Origin: Kitasatospora fiedleri
GTDB taxonomy: Bacteria > Actinomycetota > Actinomycetes > Streptomycetales > Streptomycetaceae
Assembly (NCBI RefSeq): GCF_948472415.1
Contig: NZ_OX419519.1
Span: 6,539,001-6,603,000 of the forward strand
Direction: 5' to 3'
Length of the DNA: 64,000 nucleotides
In this document: piece by piece, positions 58,443 to 64,000 of the stretch
Layout of the letters: each line of letters opens with the position of its first letter
How positions within the stretch are numbered: position 1 is the stretch's first letter
The notes under the pieces: model-generated
Databases searched by the model: none
What the model saw: only the letters and a program-made list of their open reading frames with translations
What the model was told of the DNA's origin: nothing
Made by a program: the position numbers and the translations under genes

Positions 58443-59624
58443 ATGGGGCTGACCAGCACGACGCTGCTGCTGTTCACGATCGAGGTCGCGGTGGCGGCGC
58501 TGGGGGCGACCGTCTGGTGGTGGCCCGCCCTCGCCCGGCGGCACTGGCGGGCGGTGCTCGGGCGGGTCGGGATGCTGCTGGGCAGCCAGCTCGCGCTGCT
58601 CGCCGTGATCGGCCTGCTGGCGAACAACTACTTCTCGTTCTACAGCAGTTGGAACGACCTGCTGGGCACCGGCCAGGACGCCCCGGTCTCCGTGCGGGCC
58701 GCCGCCGCGCCCGCCGCCCAGGCCGCCCCGGCCCCGTCCGCCACCCCGTCGACCGAGCCGGACCCGCCGAACCTCCCCGTCCTGCCCGCCCAGGAGACCG
58801 GCCGCGAGCCGGTCAACACCGGCGGCCCGCTCGACCCCGGGCGGGTCGGCGAGATCCGCGCGGTGCGGATTCCCGGCGCCCGCACCGGCCTGAGCACCGA
58901 CGGGTACGTCTACCTGCCGCCGCAGTACTTCCAGCCCGGCAACGAGCAGCGGAAGTTCCCCGCGGTCATCGCGATGACCGGCTTCCCCGGCGACGCCAAG
59001 GCGCTGATCACCCGCTTCAACTACCCGGGCGTCGCGCTCGACGAGATCCGGGCCGGACGGATGCAGCCCACCGTGCTGGTGCTGATGCGCCCCTCGCCCG
59101 CGATGCCCGCCGACCCCGAGTGCGAGAACGTCCCCGGCGGGACGCAGGCCGAGACGTACTTCGCCAAGGACGTCCCGCGCGCGATCGGCGCGACCTACCG
59201 CACCGCCGACGGCCCCGGCGGCTGGGGCGTGATGGGCAACTCCACCGGCGGCTACTGCGCCGCCAAGCTCGCCATGCGCCACCCCGAGGTGTTCGCGGGC
59301 GGCGTCTCCATCTCCGGCTACCTGAAGGCCGCCGAGGACGTCACCACCGGCGACCTGTTCCGGGGCAGCGGGCAGCGCCGCGACGAGGCCGACCTGCTCT
59401 GGCGGCTGCGGAACCTGCCGATGCCCGCCACCGGGGTCATGCTCAGCGGCGCGGAGAAGGGCGACGGGGACTTCCGCGCCGAGGCCGACGCGTTCACCGC
59501 CGCGGCCAGGCCGCCGCTGACCACCGCGGTGGCCTCCGTCCCCGAGGGCGGGCACAACTACACGACGTGGATCAAGCTGCTGCCGGCCGGCTTCCGGTTC
59601 CTGTCGCAGCGCCTGAAAGCCTGA
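58443..59624 (+). CDS. Membrane-anchored extracellular esterase (alpha/beta hydrolase, antigen 85-like)
   Basis: The 393-residue protein has two or three N-terminal membrane helices (TLLLFTIEVAVAALGATVWW; GMLLGSQLALLAVIGLLA), an Ala/Pro linker to about residue 115, and an esterase domain. The nucleophile is in WGVMGNSTGGYCAAKLA, GVSISGYLKAAED follows, and the C-terminal His is in PEGGHNYTTWIKLLP. The layout matches actinobacterial esterase D/mycolyltransferase-like proteins that face outward from the membrane. The substrate is unknown. The upstream TetR gene is divergent and may control it. Confidence 0.87.
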   Translation: MGLTSTTLLLFTIEVAVAALGATVWWWPALARRHWRAVLGRVGMLLGSQLALLAVIGLLANNYFSFYSSWNDLLGTGQDAPVSVRAAAAPAAQAAPAPSATPSTEPDPPNLPVLPAQETGREPVNTGGPLDPGRVGEIRAVRIPGARTGLSTDGYVYLPPQYFQPGNEQRKFPAVIAMTGFPGDAKALITRFNYPGVALDEIRAGRMQPTVLVLMRPSPAMPADPECENVPGGTQAETYFAKDVPRAIGATYRTADGPGGWGVMGNSTGGYCAAKLAMRHPEVFAGGVSISGYLKAAEDVTTGDLFRGSGQRRDEADLLWRLRNLPMPATGVMLSGAEKGDGDFRAEADAFTAAARPPLTTAVASVPEGGHNYTTWIKLLPAGFRFLSQRLKA

Positions 59625-59634
59625 GAGCGTGAAG

Positions 59635-59656
59635 CCGGGCCCGGACCCGGGCCCGG
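59635..59656. terminator. Bidirectional terminator hairpin
   Basis: CCGGGCCC at 59635-59642 pairs with 59649-59656 around a 6-nt loop between the convergent esterase and MoaF-like genes. Confidence 0.6.
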
Positions 59657-59675
59657 GTGGGGTCGGGGCGGAGGG

Positions 59676-60002
59676 TCAGGCCGGGGTGAGGGTGCCGGTG
59701 TGCAGTTCGCCGACCCGGCCGGTCTCGCCCTCCCAGGTCCAGAAGACCTTGACGGTCAGGGCGGTGAGGTCCATGACGTGGCTGACGGTGATGCCGCTGC
59801 GCTCCGTCCAGGAGACGAACCAGACGCCGGGGGCGACGGCCGCGACGTGCAGCGGGACGTCCTCGTACTGGCCGGCCGACTCGCCGAGGCCCTCCCAGCG
59901 CAGCCGGGTGCCGTCCGCGGAGTACGCGTTGCGGAAGGAGGCGCCGTTGTCGACCTCGAAGAGGTAGGTGCGGCCGGCGAAGCCCGGCAGGGGGGCGTTC
60001 AT
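59676..60002 (-). CDS. MoaF-related small beta-barrel protein
   Basis: The 108-residue protein starts at ATG 60002 behind GAAGGACC. It contains FAGRTYLFEVDNGASFRNAY, GTRLRWEG and VPLHVAAVAPGVWFVSWTER, the pattern of MoaF-like lipocalin-type single-domain proteins. These bind small hydrophobic ligands, and the natural ligand is unknown. No signal peptide is present. It is on the same strand as the RNase gene, 83 bp downstream, and may share its transcript. Confidence 0.75.
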   Translation of the reverse strand: MNAPLPGFAGRTYLFEVDNGASFRNAYSADGTRLRWEGLGESAGQYEDVPLHVAAVAPGVWFVSWTERSGITVSHVMDLTALTVKVFWTWEGETGRVGELHTGTLTPA

Positions 60003-60085
60003 GGAGGTCCTTCGGGCGGTCGGAGCGGCGGGCGGGTGCGGCCGGATCGGCCGCACCCGCCCAACCTATCGGACCGGGGGTCGGG

Positions 60086-60481
60086 TCAGCAGCCGAAGTC
60101 GACGCGGCGGAACGTCACGTAGTGGTCGGCCGTGTAGTAGTCCTCGTGGTAGACCTTGCCGGTGATGATCCGCCGGGTGCCGCGGGTCGAGCTGCCCGGG
60201 GTGATCACGGTGTACTCGTGGTAGTAGCCGGAGGACTGCGCGGGCAGCACGCCCTCGCGGTTCTGGAACACCACGCCGTCCTGCGAGTACGGGAACGGCC
60301 CGCCCGCGTCGATCAGGCGGATGGTGTCGCGGCCCTGGCTGGGCAGCGCCGAGTAGCAGATGTTCCCGCTGACGGCGGCGTGGGCCTGGCCGGTGGCCAC
60401 GGCGGCGGGGGCGAGGGTCAGCAGGCCGAGGGCGGCGACCGAGACGGCACGGATCTTCAACGCGCGTAGAGTCATTCGCAT
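60086..60481 (-). CDS. Secreted guanyl-specific ribonuclease (RNase Sa/N1 family)
   Basis: The 131-residue precursor has a signal peptide ending AHA near residue 35, and a mature part closely like RNase Sa of Streptomyces: ICYSALPSQGRDTIRLIDAG, PFPYSQDGVVFQNREGVLP, YYHEYTVITPG, TRGTRRIITG and ADHYVTFRRVDFGC. The catalytic Glu (HEYTV), both Arg of the active site and the general-acid His (DHYVTF) are conserved, and two Cys form the family disulfide. It cleaves extracellular RNA after guanine. A cytosolic barstar inhibitor is usually needed for guanyl RNases of this kind, but none is adjacent here. Confidence 0.95.
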   Translation of the reverse strand: MRMTLRALKIRAVSVAALGLLTLAPAAVATGQAHAAVSGNICYSALPSQGRDTIRLIDAGGPFPYSQDGVVFQNREGVLPAQSSGYYHEYTVITPGSSTRGTRRIITGKVYHEDYYTADHYVTFRRVDFGC

Positions 60482-60972
60482 GGCAGCAGTGTGACGCCGG
60501 CCGGACCCCGGCGGAACCCTTGGCGCGAACACTTCACTTTCGGGTAACTGGCCTGGAACCCGGCCGACTTGTGCCGTACCGCCGCCAGTGGCGTCCCCGC
60601 CGTGTGGTCCTGACACTCGGGCGCCGGCCGGACCGCCGCCCGGCCGGGGTGACGGAGCGTGGTGTGAGAGTGCTCTCAGCCGGGCGGTGACTCTTGGAGA
60701 CAAAGCGACAATCTGCCTAGCCTGCGGGGGCGCCCCCGACCGGGCGCACCCGCCGTCGGGACGCCGAGTCCCGCCCGACCGACGGCGTCTTCCCACAGCA
60801 CACACGGGCGGGAGCGGGGGACCCACGGCAGTACGCCCTGCCCTGCCCCCGCCCTGTTCGGCGGCGGGACGGGCGCGGCTCGGGGTGAAGCCGCGCGCCC
60901 GCGCGCGGCCGGGCGGCCTCGGCGCCCGAACCCGACAGCTCACCTCGCAGGCGTCGCGGAGGACCCCACCCC
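60482..60972. promoter_or_regulatory. 491-bp divergent region with the GH16 promoter
   Basis: TTGGAG at 60694-60699 and TAGCCT at 60718-60723, 18 bp apart, form the likely promoter of the GH16 transcript, placing the start near 60730 and giving a 240-nt structured leader that contains the ydaO-type riboswitch. The 60482-60690 part serves the RNase gene. No clear promoter was placed there. Confidence 0.55.
60757..60958 (+). ncRNA. ydaO/yuaA-type c-di-AMP riboswitch upstream of GH16
   Basis: The leader contains the conserved blocks of the ydaO riboswitch in order: GGAGCGGGGGACCCACGG at 60811-60828, TCGGGGTGAAGCC at 60880-60892, and CCGAACCCGACAGCTCACC followed by TCGCAGGCGTCG at 60926-60956. 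The outer GACGCC/GGCGTC pairing closes the element. In Streptomyces this RNA binds cyclic di-AMP and turns off cell-wall hydrolase genes such as rpf. Here it lies 15 nt before the ATG of a secreted GH16 enzyme. The 5' boundary is approximate. Confidence 0.85.
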
Positions 60973-62196
60973 ATGCGACCCACCACCCTTGCCACCCCCG
61001 CCCGCCTCGGCGTGCTGGCCGGTGCCGCCGCGCTGGTCGGCGTACCGCTGGCCGCCGCCGGACCGGCCGGTGCCGCCACCGCCACCACCGTCGTCCAGGA
61101 CCGGCTCGCCCCGGCCGGGATGACCGCCGGCACCGCGAGCACCGCCTCGCTCACCCTGCACGCGAACCGCTGCTTCACCGCGAAGACCGTCGGCGTCGGC
61201 ATCCGCGACGCGGCCGGCGCGAACCTGGACTTCCCGGGCAGCGCGAGCAACGTCCGGGTCTGCCCCGGCGGCACCACCGTCACCACCGCCGCCCGCACGC
61301 TCCCGGCCGGCAGCTACACCCAGTTCGGGTTCTGGCAGGACACGGCGGGCGGCTGGCACAACCTGCCCGCGCGGACGCTGACCGTGACGGGCGCCGGGTC
61401 CACGCCGACGCCCAAGCCCACCCCGACCCCCGGCACGCCGACCCCGACTCCCGGCACGCCGACCCCGACTCCCGCGCCGACGCCGACTCCCGCGCCCAGC
61501 GCGGTGCCCGTCCCCGGCAAGGCGCTGACCTGGTCGGAGGAGTTCTCCGGGCCGATCGCCTGGGGCAGCAAGTGGACCGGCGACCGCAGCAGCGCCTACC
61601 GCTACGGCAGCCACAACCCCGACGACAACAAGCTGGACTGGCTCGCCCCGTCCGCCGTCACCGTCTCCGGCGGCGTCGCGACCTTCACCGCCACCCCCTC
61701 CGCGCACACCCTGGAGAACGGCAAGCAGGCGTGGGACACCGGCCTGCTCACCACCGAGTACAGCAAGGACGGCTTCCAGGTCCGCACCGGCGACTACATC
61801 GAGGCCCGGGTGAAGCTGCCCGCCGGCGGCGGCGCCTGGCCCGCGCTGTGGACCTGGAAGGACGGCAACAACGAGATCGACAGCTTCGAGTACCACCCCG
61901 ACAACCCGAACCTGCTGGAGCTCTCCAACCGGATTCGCTCCGGCCTGAACTACCACACCGACGCGAACGCCGTCGCCCCCGACCGCTGGGTCACCATCGG
62001 CACCTCCTACGGCGCCGACTCGGTCGACTGGTACGTCAACGGGACGAAGGTGTTCTCCGACGGCACCGGCGTCGGCGCGAACTGGTCGGCCTACCCCATC
62101 CTCAACCTGTCGCTCAGCGCCGGGCAGTACCACCCGGCGGCGAGCGGCAGCGCGCCGGTCTCGTTCAGCGCCGACTACCTGCGGGTCTACCGCTGA
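60973..62196 (+). CDS. Secreted family 16 glycoside hydrolase
   Basis: The 407-residue protein has a signal peptide ending AGA, an N-terminal beta-sandwich domain of about 110 residues with one disulfide, a Thr-Pro linker (TPTPGTPTPTP repeats, encoded by imperfect DNA repeats) and a C-terminal GH16 catalytic domain from about residue 180. The catalytic E-x-D-x-x-E motif reads NNEIDSFEYH, and WPALWTWKDG precedes it. It should cut beta-1,3 or mixed-linkage glucans, or a related wall polysaccharide, outside the cell. The riboswitch immediately upstream ties its expression to c-di-AMP and thereby to wall stress, osmotic state or germination. Confidence 0.93.
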   Translation: MRPTTLATPARLGVLAGAAALVGVPLAAAGPAGAATATTVVQDRLAPAGMTAGTASTASLTLHANRCFTAKTVGVGIRDAAGANLDFPGSASNVRVCPGGTTVTTAARTLPAGSYTQFGFWQDTAGGWHNLPARTLTVTGAGSTPTPKPTPTPGTPTPTPGTPTPTPAPTPTPAPSAVPVPGKALTWSEEFSGPIAWGSKWTGDRSSAYRYGSHNPDDNKLDWLAPSAVTVSGGVATFTATPSAHTLENGKQAWDTGLLTTEYSKDGFQVRTGDYIEARVKLPAGGGAWPALWTWKDGNNEIDSFEYHPDNPNLLELSNRIRSGLNYHTDANAVAPDRWVTIGTSYGADSVDWYVNGTKVFSDGTGVGANWSAYPILNLSLSAGQYHPAASGSAPVSFSADYLRVYR

Positions 62197-62200
62197 CGGT

Positions 62201-62218
62201 CGCCGGCCCCGGCCGGCG
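62201..62218. terminator. Short terminator hairpin
   Basis: CGCCGGCC at 62201-62208 faces GGCCGGCG at 62211-62218 across two bases, between two convergent stops. Confidence 0.5.
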
Positions 62219-62223
62219 CCCGC

Positions 62224-62676
62224 TCACGAGACGGTGAGCGTGAACGGCGTCCGGTCGTTCGCCGGGTCGCGGTCGTCCGCGCTCACCACCCGCACCTGCC
62301 CCACGGCCCGCAGGCCGTGGGGCAGGTGCGCGTCCGCCCGCACCGGCACCAGCGCCGTCGCCGACCGCAGCGGCGGCAGCCCCGCCGGGAAGACGCAGCT
62401 GACGGTCCGCCCGGCGGCCGTGCACGAGGACGGGAAGTACGGGCCCTCCGGGGCGAACCCCGGCGGCAGGTCGACCACCACCGTGAACGGCGAACCCGTC
62501 GCCTCCGGACCGCCGTTGCCGACGAACCCGTGCACCGTCGTCACCCCGCCCGGCGCCACCGGGTCCGGGTCCAGCCGCACCACCCGCAGATCCGAGTCGG
62601 ACGCCGGCGCGGCGGCCGCCCCCAACGCCCCCAGGGCGAGCACGGGCGCGGCGAACAGGGCGAGGAGACGGGGCAC
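62224..62676 (-). CDS. Small secreted Ig-fold (DUF11/CARDB-like) protein
   Basis: GTG 62676 follows AGGAGG. The 150-residue product has a signal peptide (VPRLLALFAAPVLALGALGA) and one beta-sandwich domain with DPDPVAPGGVTTVHGFVGNG, FTVVVDLPPGFAPEG and DRDPANDRTPFTLTVS, the pattern of DUF11/CARDB adhesion-like domains. Two Cys would form one disulfide. It has no sortase motif or anchor, so it is released or held by partners. The last third of the gene contains a perfect 18-bp inverted repeat, so its mRNA folds into a very stable hairpin inside the coding region. Confidence 0.75.
   Translation of the reverse strand: MPRLLALFAAPVLALGALGAAAAPASDSDLRVVRLDPDPVAPGGVTTVHGFVGNGGPEATGSPFTVVVDLPPGFAPEGPYFPSSCTAAGRTVSCVFPAGLPPLRSATALVPVRADAHLPHGLRAVGQVRVVSADDRDPANDRTPFTLTVS
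62291..62330. repeat. Perfect 18-bp inverted repeat inside a coding region
   Basis: CGCACCTGCCCCACGGCC at 62291-62308 pairs perfectly with 62313-62330 around a 4-nt CGCA loop. In the DUF11-like protein these codons spell ADAHLPHGLRAVGQVR, so the symmetry is not forced by the protein. Confidence 0.8.
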
Positions 62677-62780
62677 GGGTTCCTCCTGCGGAGCGTGAGT
62701 ACCTGGACGCCCAGCGTAGTGAAGGGTCCGGCCCGGCCGGGGCCGACCACGCCGCTGCGGTGCGCGGCGCCGGGGGTCCG

Positions 62781-63551
62781 TCAGAGGACTTCGCCGAGGC
62801 GGGCGGCGATGGACTGCATGAGGGGGACGAGGCCGGCGGCGCCGGACTGGGCTTCGAGGGACTGGATGCGGGCCTCGGGGCCGGAGACGGAGAGGGCGGT
62901 GGGGGTGGGGGCGCCGGGGACGGCGACGGCGATGCAGCGGACGCCGATCTCCTGCTCCTGGTCGTCGACGACGTAGCCGAGGTCGCGGGCGGTGGCGAGC
63001 TGGGCGAGCAGCGCGGCGGGGGCGGTGACGGTGTGCGGGGTGTGGGCCTGGAGCGGGCCGGGGCCGAGCAGGGCGCGGGCCTCGTCCTCGGGGAGCTGGG
63101 CGAGCAGGGCCTTGCCGACGCCGGTGCAGTGGGGCTGGACGCGGCGGCCGACCTCGGTGAACATGCGCATGGAGCGCCGGGACTGGACCTGCCCGACGTA
63201 GACCACCTCGCCGCCCTCCAGGACGGCGAGGTTCGCGGTCTCGCCGGTGGCCTCCATGAGCTCGGCGAGGTAGGGGCGGGCCCAGGAGCCGAGCAGGCGG
63301 CCGGCGGTCTCGCCGAGGCGGATCAGGCGCGGGCCGAGGGTGTAGCGGCGGGCGGTGTCCTGCCGGACGTAGCCCTGGGCGACCAGGGTGCGGACCAGGC
63401 GGTGGATGGTCGGCATCGGCAGGCCGGAGGTGGCGGACAGTTCGCTGAGGGTGGCGACGCCGCCGGAGTCGGCGAGCGCCTCCAGGAGCTGGAAGGCGCG
63501 CTCGACGGACTGCACCGAGCCGGTGGTGCGTTCGGTGGAGGTGCTGGCCAC
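62781..63551 (-). CDS. allR: IclR family regulator, AllR-like
   Basis: GTG 63551 follows GAAGGGAA and gives 256 residues. A longer start at about 63600 lies in the operator region and is less likely. The winged helix reads VERAFQLLEALADSGGVATL and SELSATSGLPMPTIHRLVRT, followed by a GAF-like effector domain with ATGETANLAVLEGGEVVYVG and CTGVGKALLAQLPEDEARAL. In S. coelicolor the allantoin regulator AllR is an IclR protein close to a malate synthase gene, and here the divergent neighbour is malate synthase. Glyoxylate-type compounds are the likely effector. The AllR assignment rests on this context. Confidence 0.8.
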   Translation of the reverse strand: MASTSTERTTGSVQSVERAFQLLEALADSGGVATLSELSATSGLPMPTIHRLVRTLVAQGYVRQDTARRYTLGPRLIRLGETAGRLLGSWARPYLAELMEATGETANLAVLEGGEVVYVGQVQSRRSMRMFTEVGRRVQPHCTGVGKALLAQLPEDEARALLGPGPLQAHTPHTVTAPAALLAQLATARDLGYVVDDQEQEIGVRCIAVAVPGAPTPTALSVSGPEARIQSLEAQSGAAGLVPLMQSIAARLGEVL

Positions 63552-63609
63552 GGGCGTTCCCTTCGATGTCCGGGGAGGAGTAGAGTCCACGCGATTCATC
63601 AACAAACCG

Positions 63610-63651
63610 TTGAAATTCTGTATCGCGGAAACTAGTCTCCACTGTACAGAA
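63610..63651 (+). promoter_or_regulatory. Malate synthase promoter with embedded IclR operator
   Basis: TTGAAA at 63610-63615 and TAGTCT at 63633-63638 are 17 bp apart. The inverted arms TTCTGTA at 63616-63622 and TACAGAA at 63645-63651 lie between the -35 and -10 boxes and at the transcription start, the right place for repression by the divergent IclR protein. Confidence 0.6.
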
Positions 63652-63678
63652 CGGAACAGTCCAAGGAGAGTCCTGCCC

Positions 63679-64000
63679 ATGGCCGCCGCAGATCAGGGTT
63701 CGTCCCCCTCCGTCCCCGGTGTCACGGTCTCCGGTCCGCCGGTGCCGCGCGCCGGGGAGGTGCTGACCGCGGAAGCGCTGGAGTTCGTCGCCGGCCTGCA
63801 CCGGGCCTTCGAGGGCCGCCGCCGGGAGCTGCTGGCCGCCCGCCGCGAGCGCCGCGCCGAGATCGCCCGCACCGGAACGCTGGACTTCCTGCCGCAGACC
63901 GCCGACGTCCGCGCCGGCGACTGGCGGGTCGCCCCCGCCCCGCGCGCGCTGACCGACCGCCGGGTGGAGATCACCGGCCCCACCGACCGCAAGATGGTCG
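63679..64000 (+). CDS. aceB: Malate synthase A, N-terminal part (truncated by the window)
   Basis: ATG 63679 follows AAGGAGAG, and 107 residues are visible before the window ends. The sequence GEVLTAEALEFVAGLHRAFE, RTGTLDFLPQTADVRAGDW and VAPAPRALTDRRVEITGPTD matches the N-terminal clasp of malate synthase A. The catalytic Arg, Glu and Asp lie further on. The enzyme joins glyoxylate and acetyl-CoA to malate in the glyoxylate bypass or allantoin degradation. It is divergent from the IclR gene. Confidence 0.92.
   Translation, partial: MAAADQGSSPSVPGVTVSGPPVPRAGEVLTAEALEFVAGLHRAFEGRRRELLAARRERRAEIARTGTLDFLPQTADVRAGDWRVAPAPRALTDRRVEITGPTDRKMV

Noticed and set aside
1..64000. Signs of a recent mobile island
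   Set aside because: No integrase, transposase, tRNA-flanked repeat or clear change in base composition was seen. Codon use is uniform across the lanthipeptide and sulfur blocks.

Overview
The window is 64 kb of very high-GC actinobacterial chromosome. Third codon positions are almost always G or C, GTG starts are common, and genes are spaced and oriented as in Streptomycetaceae. A conservon (cvnABCD), a SARP regulator, a class III lanthipeptide locus, an RNase Sa homologue and a ydaO-type leader RNA all fit Streptomyces or Kitasatospora. I cannot choose the genus from sequence alone. No tRNA, rRNA, transposase, phage gene or CRISPR array was seen.

Layout. 1-9 kb: tail of a probable SDR, a secreted hydrolase with a discoidin domain, a small protein, an SDR, a Nudix protein, an ABC exporter, an F420/NADP-type oxidoreductase and a lysophospholipid acyltransferase. 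9-15.3 kb: a two-domain teichoic-acid-type glycosyltransferase, a membrane protein, small proteins, YjbQ and an alpha/beta hydrolase. 15.6-25 kb: sbcDC, a Nudix protein, an SGNH lipase, a polysaccharide deacetylase and a FadD-type ligase. 25.3-29.5 kb: conservon cvnABCD. 29.8-37.8 kb: a sulfur block with two tiny Cys-Cys-Arg leader ORFs, a winged-helix regulator, an IclR regulator, a DszB-like desulfinase, ssuABC-type transport, a cytosolic binding-protein-like protein and an SsuD monooxygenase. 38-40.9 kb: an aldo/keto reductase, a group III truncated globin and an MFS exporter. 41-51.2 kb: a class III lanthipeptide locus with four tandem 39-residue precursors, a LanKC synthetase, two small peptides, a large SARP and an MmpL transporter. 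51.3-56.4 kb: aspT-aspT-aspD, an aspartate:alanine exchange and decarboxylation operon. 56.5-64 kb: a universal stress protein, a TetR regulator, an esterase, a MoaF-like protein, an RNase Sa homologue, a GH16 hydrolase behind a c-di-AMP (ydaO) riboswitch, a secreted Ig-fold protein, an AllR-like IclR regulator and the start of malate synthase.

How the genes work together. In the lanthipeptide locus LanKC would phosphorylate and cyclise four nearly identical cores carrying one Ser-x-x-Ser-x-x-Cys labionin motif. The SARP has 11-bp-periodic CTTGGA boxes both in front of itself and in front of mmpL, so it probably controls export. In the sulfur block, ribosome passage over tandem Cys codons in leader peptides would sense cysteine supply and control sulfonate uptake (SsuABC), oxidation (SsuD) and C-S cleavage (DszB-like). 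The asp operon would import aspartate, decarboxylate it and export alanine, consuming a cytosolic proton.

Caution. At least eight genes as read carry a one-base loss, mostly next to a G or C run, and the reading frame continues cleanly in another phase (GT2/CDP-glycerol transferase, membrane protein at 12 kb, Nudix at 20 kb, cvnC, cvnD, IclR at 31 kb, probably the SARP stop and the Nudix at 4.5 kb). This pattern points to homopolymer sequencing error rather than gene decay, so boundaries of those genes are provisional.
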